A DNA stretch of 64,000 nucleotides from Bacteroidota bacterium. GTDB lineage: Bacteria; Bacteroidota; Bacteroidia; Bacteroidales; JAADJA01. Below the pieces are notes generated by a model. That model saw only the letters and a list, made by a program, of their open reading frames with translations, did not search any database and was not told where the DNA came from. Shown one piece after another: positions 26,665-36,532 of the stretch (positions are counted from its first letter, which is position 1; every line of letters begins with the position of its first letter). Location: the NCBI GenBank assembly GCA_020444515.1, contig JAHLKX010000007.1, positions 222,331 through 286,330 on the forward strand, read 5' to 3'. A program made the translations under genes and the position numbers.

Positions 26665-26672
26665 TATTTTTG
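26665..26672 (+). promoter_or_regulatory. -7 promoter element of the 107-aa gene
   Basis: TATTTTTG, an exact TAnnTTTG match, 47 bp before the start codon. No TTTG is present at -33; that position is occupied by the end of the dyad at 26626-26645, as expected of an activator-dependent promoter. Confidence 0.5.
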
Positions 26673-26719
26673 AGGTATCTTTTAAATAAATTGTTGAAAC
26701 CTTAAAAACAAATTGCTTT

Positions 26720-27043
26720 ATGATGGACAATTACAAACCTTATGCTTACCTCTACAAACATGTATCTGAACCCGCATGGCTCAAATCATGTTTTGTGGTA
26801 ATGATCCCAGCCGGTGAAAAACTGGTATTGCGAACCGGTGATCCCTCATTGATTGGGGACAAAGTGCTTATTCGTTATTCTATTGCTGAGGACTCCAGCC
26901 AAACCCAAAGAAGACAGGAGTATTGTGAAAACCAGTTTAGCTGGAATGGGAATGATTACGAAGTAGAAGTGGTTGTTGGAGATGGCAATTCACCCGGCAG
27001 TGGTCGAACCACCATCAAATCTCAGGATGCTGAATTGGACTAA
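26720..27043 (+). CDS. Unknown 107-aa protein between regulator and kinase
   Basis: A 107-residue soluble protein (MMDNYKPYAYLYKHV...) without signal peptide or membrane segment. A central beta-rich part contains VVMIPAGEKLVLRTGDPS and a later NGNDYEVEVVVGDGN. The tail is Ser/Thr/Asp-rich. I do not recognise a family. It sits between a response regulator and a TPR kinase and has a predicted promoter with the dyad at its -33 position, so it may be the direct output of this two-component system. That role is inference from position. Confidence 0.6.
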   Translation: MMDNYKPYAYLYKHVSEPAWLKSCFVVMIPAGEKLVLRTGDPSLIGDKVLIRYSIAEDSSQTQRRQEYCENQFSWNGNDYEVEVVVGDGNSPGSGRTTIKSQDAELD

Positions 27044-27117
27044 TTGACTTTTAATTGTGTATTTTTAAGGTGGTGAAAGCCAACTTTCATGATAGTTGAT
27101 ATTTTAAATTAGAGTTT

Positions 27118-29196
27118 GTGACTAAATTATTCAAGGGGTTTTGCTTCCTTATTTGTATGATAAACTTCCCGATCCTTTTGGCTGTTCAAAAGGATAGAGG
27201 GGAGTTTGTTGTCCAAAATATCCGGGATACCAGCGATGTTAATAATCTTATTAGCATGGTGGAAATAATAAAGGATTCTGAGCCCAGACGTGCTTTGCAG
27301 GTTTTAGAGGGCGTGTATGATCGTGCCGGGAATTTAGAATATACTGCAGGACAGGCACAAATTAAATATATGATCAGTGCCATTTATAAAAATCTCAATA
27401 TACTGGATTCAGCGCTGATTGAAAACCAGATGGCCCAAAGTTTATATACCATACTGGACAATAAGTCCGGAATCGCTAATTGTTTAAATCTACAGGGAAG
27501 TTTATTGAAACGCGATGGAAATTATTATTCAGCTCTTGATAAACATCGGGAGAGCCTCACTTATTTCATGCATGTATATGATACCATGGGTTTGATCAAA
27601 TCTTATAACTATATTGGTCTTATCCAAAAAAATCTCTCCAATTTCGATAGTGCCGCCATTTATTTTATGAAGGTGATCACGTTTTCGGAGAAGATCGGTT
27701 TTCGGGATGGTCATGTTGCTGGTTTGATCAACTTAAGTGAAGTTTTAAGTAAGTTGAATCAGTTTACCGATGCCAGAATGCACCTCGAAAAATGTATACA
27801 ACTCCAGTCGGAAGGTGAAAACATGCTCAGCCTGGCCATTTCTTACAGCAAGCTGGCCGGTATTTATTACATGGAGAAAAATTATACTACAGCGATTCAA
27901 TTTTATATTAAATCGGATTCCATTTATCAAAAAATTGAGAACCGGGAAGGAATGGCCAATGTGTCCCTGAACCTGGCATCCAGTTATTATGAGTTGGGAA
28001 ATATCAATAAAGCGCGACAATATTATCAGTTGGGTTATAAGCAGTTTAAGGAAAACAGTGATAAAGCTGGAATTTTGAATGTATATATGAATCTTGCTGT
28101 ATTAAACGAAGAAAGCGGTCGATTTTCAGAGGCCATCCTCTATTACGATTCGAGTTTGAACCTGGCTAAACGATTGAATGCAAGGGATGAATTACTTGAA
28201 ATATATTTCAATACACACCTGTGTTATAAAAAGCTGGGACAAACGGATAAATCTCTCACTTTTTTAACACAGTATATCAATTTAAATGATTCAATATATA
28301 CCCTCGAAAAAGCAAGACTGATCAATGACCTTGGGTTAAAATATGAGACTGAGAAAAAAGAAGCCCAGATTTTGACTTTAAACAATGAAAATCTGCGAAA
28401 AGATCTGGAGCTCCACAAAGCATTAAACCGAAAGAACGGGTATCTCGCAGCAGGAGGCTTTCTTTTGATGCTTACCATTTTTACGTTCATTTATTTCCGG
28501 CTCAGGATTCGGAAAAATCGTTTACTAAACGAACAAAAGCTCTTAAATGCAAAAGAAGAACAAAAATTATCCTCAGCCAAAGCATTGTTGGAAGGGCAGG
28601 AGCAGGAGCGGATACGGGTATCCCGGGAGTTGCATGATGGGATAGGTTTGCTTTTGTCAACCTCTAATCTTCATCTGAAAAAAGCCATCGACAATGGTCT
28701 TGATGACCATGATGTGCTCAATCAGGCCAAAGACCTTGTGAACCGCGCCAATGAAGATGTCCGGCGCATATCACGCGGGCTGTTTCCTCCCGTTCTGCAG
28801 GTTAATGGGCTCCATGATGGCATTGAGGATTTGCTGGCTGAAGTTGATAAGATCCCCGACAAGTATGGATCCTTCTTCATAAAGGGTGAACCCATCAGGC
28901 TGTCTGAAACACGTGAGATCATGGTATACAGGATCATGCAGGAACTGATCAATAATTTTCTCAAGCACTCCAGGGGAGATACTATAGATGTCGAAATGGA
29001 ATATACTGCCTCTAATCTGATCATCCATTATTTGGAAAACGGCACCGGTTTTAATTTTGACTCTCATATAGCAGGTAAATCTGTTGGACTCAAAAGCATC
29101 CAATCACGGATCACATTCCTGAATGCCTCTTTTGATTTCATCTCTGAGAAATCAGAAACAAGGATCAAGATTGAGGTACCACTGCGGGGAAAATAG
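27118..29196 (+). CDS. TPR-containing sensor histidine kinase (HisKA_3 type)
   Basis: A 692-residue kinase with GTG start. A signal peptide or N-terminal helix (residues 1-24) is followed by tetratricopeptide repeats over about residues 40-420 in the periplasm. One membrane helix lies near 440-462, then a coiled coil (NEQKLLNAKEEQKL), and HisKA_3 with His506 in SRELHDGIG. The C-terminal HATPase has QELINNFLKHS as N-box and ENGTGF as G-box (Glu in place of the common Asp). It probably phosphorylates the LuxR-type regulator at 25923. TPR kinases of this design are common in Bacteroidota, with unknown signals. Confidence 0.92.
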   Translation: MTKLFKGFCFLICMINFPILLAVQKDRGEFVVQNIRDTSDVNNLISMVEIIKDSEPRRALQVLEGVYDRAGNLEYTAGQAQIKYMISAIYKNLNILDSALIENQMAQSLYTILDNKSGIANCLNLQGSLLKRDGNYYSALDKHRESLTYFMHVYDTMGLIKSYNYIGLIQKNLSNFDSAAIYFMKVITFSEKIGFRDGHVAGLINLSEVLSKLNQFTDARMHLEKCIQLQSEGENMLSLAISYSKLAGIYYMEKNYTTAIQFYIKSDSIYQKIENREGMANVSLNLASSYYELGNINKARQYYQLGYKQFKENSDKAGILNVYMNLAVLNEESGRFSEAILYYDSSLNLAKRLNARDELLEIYFNTHLCYKKLGQTDKSLTFLTQYINLNDSIYTLEKARLINDLGLKYETEKKEAQILTLNNENLRKDLELHKALNRKNGYLAAGGFLLMLTIFTFIYFRLRIRKNRLLNEQKLLNAKEEQKLSSAKALLEGQEQERIRVSRELHDGIGLLLSTSNLHLKKAIDNGLDDHDVLNQAKDLVNRANEDVRRISRGLFPPVLQVNGLHDGIEDLLAEVDKIPDKYGSFFIKGEPIRLSETREIMVYRIMQELINNFLKHSRGDTIDVEMEYTASNLIIHYLENGTGFNFDSHIAGKSVGLKSIQSRITFLNASFDFISEKSETRIKIEVPLRGK

Positions 29197-29233
29197 AATA
29201 TATTTTAAAATTAATTTGCCTTTTGCATAAAAA

Positions 29234-29260
29234 AACCGGGAAGGTTTACCCTTCCCGGTT
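29234..29260 (+). terminator. Hairpin after the TPR kinase gene
   Basis: A perfect 11-bp stem, AACCGGGAAGG with CCTTCCCGGTT, around a 5-base loop, 37 bp after the kinase stop. It lacks a downstream T-run, so termination is likely but may be less efficient on the plus strand. A run of A precedes it, making it potentially bidirectional. Confidence 0.65.
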
Positions 29261-29377
29261 CTGATTAAGGCTTGCAGATTTCCGGATCTACAATAGAGAG
29301 TGAAGATGCCTTCAACATAATTGATTTTACCTAAATTCCTTCAATTTTGTAAAAGTATAGCCATTAAAAATATTTCG

Positions 29378-29410
29378 TGTAGCAAGAAGTTGCTACAAAT
29401 AGGATTTTTT
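29378..29410. repeat. Right copy of inverted dyad repeat
   Basis: TGTAGCAA-GAAG-TTGCTACA followed by AATAGGATTTTTT: the reverse complement of the element at 26612-26645 with one visible mismatch. It lies after the hairpin that ends the kinase gene, so the two copies bracket the 107-aa gene and the kinase. Confidence 0.75.
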
Positions 29411-29659
29411 ATTAACAATTTGCACTTTTTTGACTATTTTTTCACTTAAGAATCTCTATTTTTTATAGAAATTCAGATTTTGAGTTCTTTTTCTAAATTC
29501 AAAATTTTGTGATAAATAATGTGAAAATCAAGAGGATTCAAAATTTCTAACGGAAGAATATATAATCATCAGAGCAGAAATGTTTATTTCAAGTTTCAAT
29601 AAGGAGCCTTTCAGGAGTATTTGTGGCAGCAAGTGGAGCTAATTTCACAAAATAAACGA
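29411..29659. other. AT-rich spacer without a gene
   Basis: About 250 bp between the right dyad copy and the end of the minus-strand FISUMP gene. It is very AT-rich, contains no plausible ORF, and shows only weak imperfect hairpins of TTTTGAATTT type. I see no RNA gene in it. Confidence 0.5.
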
Positions 29660-32470
29660 CTAATCTTTCAGGCATCGCACACTGCGACCTCCTGTTTTTT
29701 CATAATTCCAGCGATGAATGGTTTCTTTTGAATAATGCAGTCCGCGGCGCCATGCCTCATTCGCTCCATCCTCAGAAGAACTCCAAAAATAAGCTCCTTC
29801 TGTAAGCCTGAAATAGGCTCCCGTATATTCCCGATATCCTGCAGGAATGGCTGTGAATCCGAAGTCATTGGTTCCATTTCCACCATCTTTCCAACCGGAT
29901 TGACTTTTGAGTGATTGGCCTGCATCGAATCCCCGCCATCCGGCCAAATCCCATTCCGGATCCCCGGGGCCATACTGAGTGTCAATATATCCTTCCAGAA
30001 TTTTCCATTCAGCATCGGTAGGGATGTGCCAGCCTTCTGGACAAATGCCCTGAATGCCTTCGCCGGTGCCATAATCCATCAATTCATCCCATTGGTACAG
30101 ACCTCCAAATTCATGACAATTTTCTTCCATATCCCGATAACAATATTTTTCAATGGTATCATTGTTTGTTGAAGACGTAAGGCTGTCGATTCGATAACCG
30201 GCATTCAGATTTTCAGCCATCCAGCATTGATCGCCGATTTTAACGGTCCGGTAACATGATTCGTCACGATTATCCTTGAACGTTTCTCCACAGGAAAATA
30301 TGGTATCACTGGCCGGGACAAACGAAACCTTGCCCAGATTATTCAATAAAAGCGGGTTTTTATCACGGTTATCAATTTGTCCATCAAAATTTAGATCAGC
30401 CGGGTGATACAGGGTTTTCCCGGCCAATGTTTTCCAGGCATCCTGATCAGATGAGGTAATTGAGTCGTTCAAATTGATATCTCCTGCCACCATACCCCAT
30501 TGACCCGGGCTTAATTCTTTCATTGCTAAATCCTCTCCATAAGCTTTTGAAGCATCCGTCCGGAAATCATAATGAAAGGTGCCGGCTGCCTCAATAATTG
30601 GTTGAGCCGACTTAATATCCAGATGATTTCGGTGACGCACCACCATAAATAAACTATCGCTGAAATCATGAATAAAAAGAGGAATGGATTGACCGTCAGT
30701 TTCGACAATGGTGCCATCCGGTTTCAGGAAAAGTGCTTTTCTGAAAAAATGTCCGCATTCGCAGGAAGATTCTGGAGAGGCAGCATCAAACAAATCAACC
30801 AATAACCAATCGGTAATGTTTTCTCCAATGTCAGGTTGCAGTGAGTCATGGCCTTCATATTGCCAGGGAAATTGATTGAATGGTTGTAACTGTGGCAGAA
30901 TTTCTTTCATGCGGAGGTCATTGCACATGTTGTCATTCTTAAAAGCTCCCTCAAGCCAAACCCTGGCATCAAGTGCCCAGGTTGGCCCTATCTTCGATCC
31001 GCTTTCAAAGGCACCCATATCAATGGTATCATTCATGATCCGGTTCCTTCCGGCCAGATCGGTTTCATTGATGAATAGGTTCAGGGAAGGATCACCTGCA
31101 TTGATACAGGGACTGCCCTGATCAAGATCGACCGGATATAAACCCGCTGCAATGAAATGAGGATCGAGGTCTATATTATTTGTTCCGGGTCCTACCCATC
31201 CTCCAAAAACATTGGTATAATTAAGTTCGAACCCTCCTGCAGGATCATCGATTTGGTCGGGCAGGTTGTTCCTGATGATCGAAGAGTTGAATTCTACCGT
31301 TTCATTAAAGGGGTTTTGAAGAAAAGCAATCCCACCTCCTGCACTATCAGCAGTATTTCCGGTAATGGTCGACATGTAGATGTTCAGGTCGCCATCAACC
31401 ACATCAAGATAAAAGCCTCCACCGTATTGACCAGCCCCATTATTTGCTACCAAAAGATTGCGTAATTGGATGCCATGCAAAAAATTAACCTTCTCAATGA
31501 ATATTCCACCACCATGCTCATCCGCATTGTTGCCTGAAATTTCACTGTTGCTGATGTCGGTGGCGCCATCGGTAAGATAAATGCCGCCTCCGTTCTGAAG
31601 AGCATAATTATTGCGAATTACACATGCTTCAATATTTTGAATTGCATAGTCTGTCCGGAAATAAATTCCACCACCCAGGTTAGCACTGTTATTTTCAATC
31701 CGGCATTGTTCAATGGAACATGCAGCATAAGCATGAATACCGCCCCCGAAATCAGCAGGACCATTTTGTGTGATCAACAAGTCCGAGAAACGGGCAAACC
31801 CATCCACCGAACTATTGAATATGCCACCACCCGCGTTATTTTTTATAGTCCCCTGACCGATCTCCTGGGTGCCACCACTGTCGTATTCAAGGTCCAAACC
31901 CCTGGCCCCATTGTTGCGGATATTGAAGCCAGTCAAAAAGAATTCCATGTTGCAACAATTTCCTGACATTTTTATACCCGTGCTGGTGTTGTCCTGAACA
32001 TCGATATGATTCATGTACGCAGAAGAATGCTGAATCAATATTCCTATGCCATTATTTCGGACAGAACTGTTTGTAATTGTTACACTCCCAGTGTAGAAAG
32101 TTAATAAACCGGTTTCGGCATTATCAATGATGCAATGATCCAGAACAGAATGATTATACTCCCAAAGTCCGACAATTTGCAGTCCGGACCACCATCCGGT
32201 GGTGGAGGTAAAATGAATGCTATCACTGGTTATCCCTTCAGCCATTAGGGTTCCATTTATAAGAAATTCAACAGATGGATTGAAAATGATTTCACAACCT
32301 TCTTCAATAACAAGGGTTTGTCCATAATCAAGGGTGATTGTATTTTCTATCAGGTAGGGATTACCTGATTTATTCCATGTCCCGCTTACCATTCCACCGG
32401 TTATCTGGGTTTGAGAGAAAAGAGATAAACCAAAGATCAACAAGCAGGAAAGGAGGTAAATTTTTTTCAT
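29660..32470 (-). CDS. Secreted beta-helix protein with FISUMP domain
   Basis: A 936-residue secreted protein starting at ATG 32470 (MKKIYLLSCLLIFGL, cut near LFSQ). Residues about 20-490 form a right-handed beta-helix with many NNxADxxGGGI-type repeats, of the polymorphic outer membrane or pectate-lyase-like kind. Residues about 495-715 are a dockerin-like module with DLNFDGQIDNRD, shared with the protein at 59261. Residues about 725-936 are a FISUMP domain (GDQCWMAENLN, CPEGWHIPTDAEWK, WSSSE, GRSVRCLKD). No T9SS sorting domain is present, so export beyond the periplasm is uncertain. Ligands are unknown. Confidence 0.85.
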   Translation of the reverse strand: MKKIYLLSCLLIFGLSLFSQTQITGGMVSGTWNKSGNPYLIENTITLDYGQTLVIEEGCEIIFNPSVEFLINGTLMAEGITSDSIHFTSTTGWWSGLQIVGLWEYNHSVLDHCIIDNAETGLLTFYTGSVTITNSSVRNNGIGILIQHSSAYMNHIDVQDNTSTGIKMSGNCCNMEFFLTGFNIRNNGARGLDLEYDSGGTQEIGQGTIKNNAGGGIFNSSVDGFARFSDLLITQNGPADFGGGIHAYAACSIEQCRIENNSANLGGGIYFRTDYAIQNIEACVIRNNYALQNGGGIYLTDGATDISNSEISGNNADEHGGGIFIEKVNFLHGIQLRNLLVANNGAGQYGGGFYLDVVDGDLNIYMSTITGNTADSAGGGIAFLQNPFNETVEFNSSIIRNNLPDQIDDPAGGFELNYTNVFGGWVGPGTNNIDLDPHFIAAGLYPVDLDQGSPCINAGDPSLNLFINETDLAGRNRIMNDTIDMGAFESGSKIGPTWALDARVWLEGAFKNDNMCNDLRMKEILPQLQPFNQFPWQYEGHDSLQPDIGENITDWLLVDLFDAASPESSCECGHFFRKALFLKPDGTIVETDGQSIPLFIHDFSDSLFMVVRHRNHLDIKSAQPIIEAAGTFHYDFRTDASKAYGEDLAMKELSPGQWGMVAGDINLNDSITSSDQDAWKTLAGKTLYHPADLNFDGQIDNRDKNPLLLNNLGKVSFVPASDTIFSCGETFKDNRDESCYRTVKIGDQCWMAENLNAGYRIDSLTSSTNNDTIEKYCYRDMEENCHEFGGLYQWDELMDYGTGEGIQGICPEGWHIPTDAEWKILEGYIDTQYGPGDPEWDLAGWRGFDAGQSLKSQSGWKDGGNGTNDFGFTAIPAGYREYTGAYFRLTEGAYFWSSSEDGANEAWRRGLHYSKETIHRWNYEKTGGRSVRCLKD

Positions 32471-32605
32471 TTGATAACGTAGTTGGCAGACCAAAGGTAG
32501 ATAATTATTTTAAAATCGTTCAAAAAGCAACAAATGCCGGAATTGAAAATTGACAGTAACTCAATGCATATATTTATTAATTTTAACCCCTCAATCAACG
32601 AGTTC

Positions 32606-33718
32606 ATGAAGCGCTACAGGCATCTTTACATACCCTTGTTTTCAATAATTATCCTTTTGGTAATGGGTGGATGGGGACAATCCGGGCATTATAAAATCAA
32701 TAATAATGCTGCTTTGTCCTATAATCAAGAGATGACTCAATTTTATCAATGGAGCAGCATCCTTGCTGATCATGCATCCGACGCAGACATGCGCAAAGCA
32801 TGGGACCCAACGGAGGCACCGAAACATTATATCGATATTGATAATTATCCTGAATTTTTGAATACCGGAACCATCCCTCAAACCCTTGAGGAAGCCATCT
32901 CAATTCATGGTGCCGGTTTTGTTTATGACCAGGGTATTTTACCATGGGCAACCCTGGCAACATTTGACAGCCTTCAGAGTTGTTTTGAAAACAACGATTG
33001 GGACGGCGCTGTGTTATTTGCTGCCGACCTGGGCCATTATGTGGCCGATGGACACATGCCGCTGCACATCACCCGAAACTATAATGGACAGTATTCGGGA
33101 AATCAGGGGATCCACAGCCGTTATGAAATCGACATGATTGATGCTTTTTACAGTCAGATTTCTTATGAAGGAAATCCGATTGATGTGATTGATGATGTCA
33201 ATCAATATGTATTTGATTACCTGTATAGTAATTATTCCTATGTGGATTCAGTATTGGCCGCCGATGATTATGCAACTTCTTTGACGGGAAGTACTTCTTC
33301 CAGTGCTTATTACAATGCCTTGTGGGAGCAATCAGAAGCGTTTACCGTTGGCCTTTTTCAAAATGCTTCCCACACACTGGCCGAATTAATGTATACTGCA
33401 TGGGTCAATGCTGGTTCACCAATCATCGCTGACATATTTAATCCGGATTGGTTAAACCATAAATTGTTTATACAATCCTTCCCCAATCCAACTTCCGGGA
33501 TTTTTCAAATTGGTTTTTCGATACCGCAATCCTCAAAGGTCACCCTGGAGTTATGGAATGTTTCGGGTCAGAAAACACGGATACTGGTGGAAGAAGATAT
33601 GAACCAGGGAAGTCATCAAATGACTTATCGTAATGATTCTCTTCCGGATGGGCTGTATTTCTTGTATATCAAAACTGAAAATGAAGAAATGATTCGAAAA
33701 ATTATAATTGCCCGTTGA
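32606..33718 (+). CDS. S1/P1-type zinc nuclease with T9SS sorting domain
   Basis: A 370-residue secreted enzyme. The signal peptide ends at GGWGQSGH, so the mature N-terminal Trp could serve as a zinc ligand as in S1/P1 nucleases and zinc phospholipase C. Further ligands are in HYIDIDNY and in GHYVADGHMPLH, followed by GNQGIHSRYEID. The fold should bind three zinc ions and cleave phosphodiesters of single-stranded nucleic acid or phospholipid. A C-terminal sorting domain (SFPNPTSG, LWNVSGQK, GLYFLYIK) directs type IX export. ATG 32606 is chosen because the longer frame from 32534 adds a stretch before the signal peptide. Confidence 0.88.
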   Translation: MKRYRHLYIPLFSIIILLVMGGWGQSGHYKINNNAALSYNQEMTQFYQWSSILADHASDADMRKAWDPTEAPKHYIDIDNYPEFLNTGTIPQTLEEAISIHGAGFVYDQGILPWATLATFDSLQSCFENNDWDGAVLFAADLGHYVADGHMPLHITRNYNGQYSGNQGIHSRYEIDMIDAFYSQISYEGNPIDVIDDVNQYVFDYLYSNYSYVDSVLAADDYATSLTGSTSSSAYYNALWEQSEAFTVGLFQNASHTLAELMYTAWVNAGSPIIADIFNPDWLNHKLFIQSFPNPTSGIFQIGFSIPQSSKVTLELWNVSGQKTRILVEEDMNQGSHQMTYRNDSLPDGLYFLYIKTENEEMIRKIIIAR

Positions 33719-33927
33719 TCATTTTCTATTTGATTTCCTCATGAACTACATATAATAACGATTGTATTCAGGTGGTTTTCTGTGAAAATCCCAAATATTG
33801 CTAGATTTCACTTCAATTCCGACTCCTATACTTCAAGGTCTTTGTCTTATTTAGAAGGGATTCTATTTTGTTGAATATATCAGATTATTTCCTGAACAAT
33901 ATCCTTGAAAGCTTGTTTGATTGATGC

Positions 33928-36375
33928 ATGGATAAATTGAGATATATAATTGCCTTGATATTTGGTCTAATGCTTTTAAATATTAGTTTGAAGGCTTCTG
34001 ACCCCGTCGTTGCAGTTCCCTCAGAGAAGGGAAAAATTGAAGGTGAAGTTGTGGATGGAAATGAAAAAGTCCCGGTGGAGTATGCCAACATCCTGGTTAT
34101 GAATCCAGGAGATTCCTCTATGGTGACCGGTGGACTTACAGATCTGGATGGTCGTTTTCAAATTAAAGATATACCCCTGGGTGACTACTATGTGGTTGTT
34201 AATTTTATCGGTTATGAAAAAAGGATGATTGATAATGTGAAGGTTACCAAAAAAAATCAACACATTGACCTGGGGAAAATTGATTTGAATATGACGGCTG
34301 TTCAGTTAAAGGCTGCTGAAATTACAGCTGAGAGAATGGCTGTTGAATATCACCTTGACAGAAAAGTGGTTAATGTGGCCCAGGATCTGGATGCAGCGGG
34401 TAATTCTGCGGTTGAAGTTCTTGAAAAAGTTCCGTCTATCCGGGTTGACATCAGCGGGGAAGTGTCCTTACGCGGAAGCTCAAATTTTACTGTGCTCATC
34501 GATGGAAAGCCCAGTGTTTTGCAGGGAAGCGAAGCCTTGCAACAAATACCGTCCAGCACCATCGAAAATATTGAAATTATCACCAATCCCTCTGTTAAAT
34601 ATGATCCGGATGGTACTGCCGGGATCATCAATATCAAACTCAAGAAGAATCGAATCGATGGTCTGGGTGGTGTTGTAAATGCCACGGTTGGAACTGGTGA
34701 TAAATATGCCTCCGACCTTTATTTGAACTATAAAACCGGTAAGTTTAACATTTTTGGTGGTATTGACTGGAATGACCGGAAATTTTATAATGAGAGTACT
34801 GAAAATCGTGAAACCATCAACAACGACACCTCATTTTTTCAGAACTCCTTCGGAGAGGGTGCCTGGTTGCGGAATGGTTTGCGCTTAAAAGGAGGTTTGG
34901 ATTTTACTCCGAATGATAATACAACCTGGTCGGTAGGAGGAGAATATGGTGATTTTGGATTTGGAATGGATAATTATCAGCATGTGAAGCAATTCAGTCA
35001 ACCTGCATCATCAACTCGTTATTATATTAATGATGATCAGCGCCGCTGGAAACGTAATTTTTATAGCCTTAATGGAAGTTTTAAAAAGGAATTTGCGGGA
35101 GAAAACCATGAATTGACTTTGTACGGTTTTTATAGCAACAGGGATGGTTCTGAAAAACAAGACAAGATAGAGTATGATACTGATGCCAATTGGAACTCTA
35201 TTGACTCGGATCCATTTCTGTTGAGAACCGATGAATCGGGTCCCTCATACAATATCCGCACAGAAATGGATTATACCCGACCTGTAGGTGAGGAAGGGAA
35301 GATGGAATTTGGGTATCATTATCGAAGGGGCATTGACAATGAAGATTATACACTTCAAACATTTGATTATGATGCCTCGGCATGGATCACGGATGATGAT
35401 TTTACTAAAAATACTTTTTTTGAAAGAGATATACATGCAGTTTATAGTACTTATAGCAATAGCTATAAATCCTTCGAATACCAGCTTGGCTTGAGGGGAG
35501 AGTATACCTATCGCAATATCGAAGTATCCAACACCGGAGAATCTTCACTGATCGACCGATTTGATTACTTTCCATCGCTGCATGTTTCCAATCGATTTAA
35601 TGATAATAATCAGGTAATGGCAAGTTACAGCAGAAGGATTGACCGACCCAGGGGCTGGTATCTTGAACCTTATGAGTCGTTTGTTGATGAAAATACCCGC
35701 CGGTTGGGAAATCCGGCCTTACTTCCTGAATATACCGATTCATATGAACTGGGTTACTTACGAACTCTGTCGGCAGGTAATGTCTCGGTAGATGTGTATT
35801 ACCGGAAAACCGATAACAAGATCACAAATATTAGTTATGTTGATCAGGAAACAGGTATCCTCTACTATCAGTTCCAGAATCTGAACAGTGACCAGGCGCT
35901 CGGTATTGAAGGGGCGTTTATTTATGATCTGACCAAATGGTTTAACCTGAACCTTTCAGGAACATTTTACAATTATAAACTGGACGACAAAACTTCTGAG
36001 TCGGGTGGAACCAAAACCAGTAATAATTGGGACTCCCGCTTAATAGGTTCATTTAAACTTCCAACCAACACCCGTTTTCAAGTCAATCTTTCCTATGAAA
36101 GTCCCACTGTTGAAGCTCAGGGAAGAGAGGAGGAAAGTTATTATGCGGATGTTACTGTTCGACAGGACTTTTTTGAGAAAAAATTCAATGTTACCCTGAA
36201 AGTTGGCGATGTCTTTGCCACCCGTACGGCAAGATCTTACAGGAATGGTCCAGATTTTTATATTTCGCAAACCCGAATTCCAGAATCCCGTGTTGTAACG
36301 CTTACACTCAGCTACCGGCTCAATAATTTCAAGGAGCGTCAGGATCGTCGTTCTGAAATGGGCGGGGATATGTAA
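33928..36375 (+). CDS. TonB-dependent-type outer-membrane receptor (OMP_b-brl_3)
   Basis: An 815-residue protein with a signal peptide (MDKLRYIIALIFGLMLL). A CarboxypepD_reg-like domain (GEVVDGNEKVPVEYANILV) follows, then a plug with VLEKVPSIRVDISGEVSLRG and VLIDGKPSVLQG, and a large barrel of the OMP_b-brl_3 type from about residue 380. A TonB box is not obvious. The family resembles TonB receptors but often lacks a SusD partner, as here. Substrate unknown. It is flanked by intergenic gaps of 209 and 403 bp, so it is probably monocistronic. Confidence 0.85.
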   Translation: MDKLRYIIALIFGLMLLNISLKASDPVVAVPSEKGKIEGEVVDGNEKVPVEYANILVMNPGDSSMVTGGLTDLDGRFQIKDIPLGDYYVVVNFIGYEKRMIDNVKVTKKNQHIDLGKIDLNMTAVQLKAAEITAERMAVEYHLDRKVVNVAQDLDAAGNSAVEVLEKVPSIRVDISGEVSLRGSSNFTVLIDGKPSVLQGSEALQQIPSSTIENIEIITNPSVKYDPDGTAGIINIKLKKNRIDGLGGVVNATVGTGDKYASDLYLNYKTGKFNIFGGIDWNDRKFYNESTENRETINNDTSFFQNSFGEGAWLRNGLRLKGGLDFTPNDNTTWSVGGEYGDFGFGMDNYQHVKQFSQPASSTRYYINDDQRRWKRNFYSLNGSFKKEFAGENHELTLYGFYSNRDGSEKQDKIEYDTDANWNSIDSDPFLLRTDESGPSYNIRTEMDYTRPVGEEGKMEFGYHYRRGIDNEDYTLQTFDYDASAWITDDDFTKNTFFERDIHAVYSTYSNSYKSFEYQLGLRGEYTYRNIEVSNTGESSLIDRFDYFPSLHVSNRFNDNNQVMASYSRRIDRPRGWYLEPYESFVDENTRRLGNPALLPEYTDSYELGYLRTLSAGNVSVDVYYRKTDNKITNISYVDQETGILYYQFQNLNSDQALGIEGAFIYDLTKWFNLNLSGTFYNYKLDDKTSESGGTKTSNNWDSRLIGSFKLPTNTRFQVNLSYESPTVEAQGREEESYYADVTVRQDFFEKKFNVTLKVGDVFATRTARSYRNGPDFYISQTRIPESRVVTLTLSYRLNNFKERQDRRSEMGGDM

Positions 36376-36409
36376 TTATTGCATCCTCTGATATCCTCAG
36401 ATGTTGTTT

Positions 36410-36532
36410 TCAATTCAATTGGTTACCGGAGGTATCCGGATTATTTTTTTCTAACATATCTGTTACTTCCTGGTGATTTTTCCTAATCTTCTGTTCGAAT
36501 TCTCTTTCTCTGATCTTGCCATATAGCCACAT
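36410..36532 (-). CDS. Doubtful 40-aa charged ORF
   Basis: A 40-codon ORF beginning MWLYGKIREREFEQKI, strongly charged and helical. It lies just after another short open stretch on the same strand and could be the end of a broken gene. No family is recognised, so I list it as a low-confidence candidate. Confidence 0.2.
   Translation of the reverse strand: MWLYGKIREREFEQKIRKNHQEVTDMLEKNNPDTSGNQLN

Noticed and set aside
33928..36375. SusC of a polysaccharide utilisation locus
   Set aside because: No SusD-like gene or carbohydrate enzyme adjoins, and the barrel resembles the OMP_b-brl_3 type.
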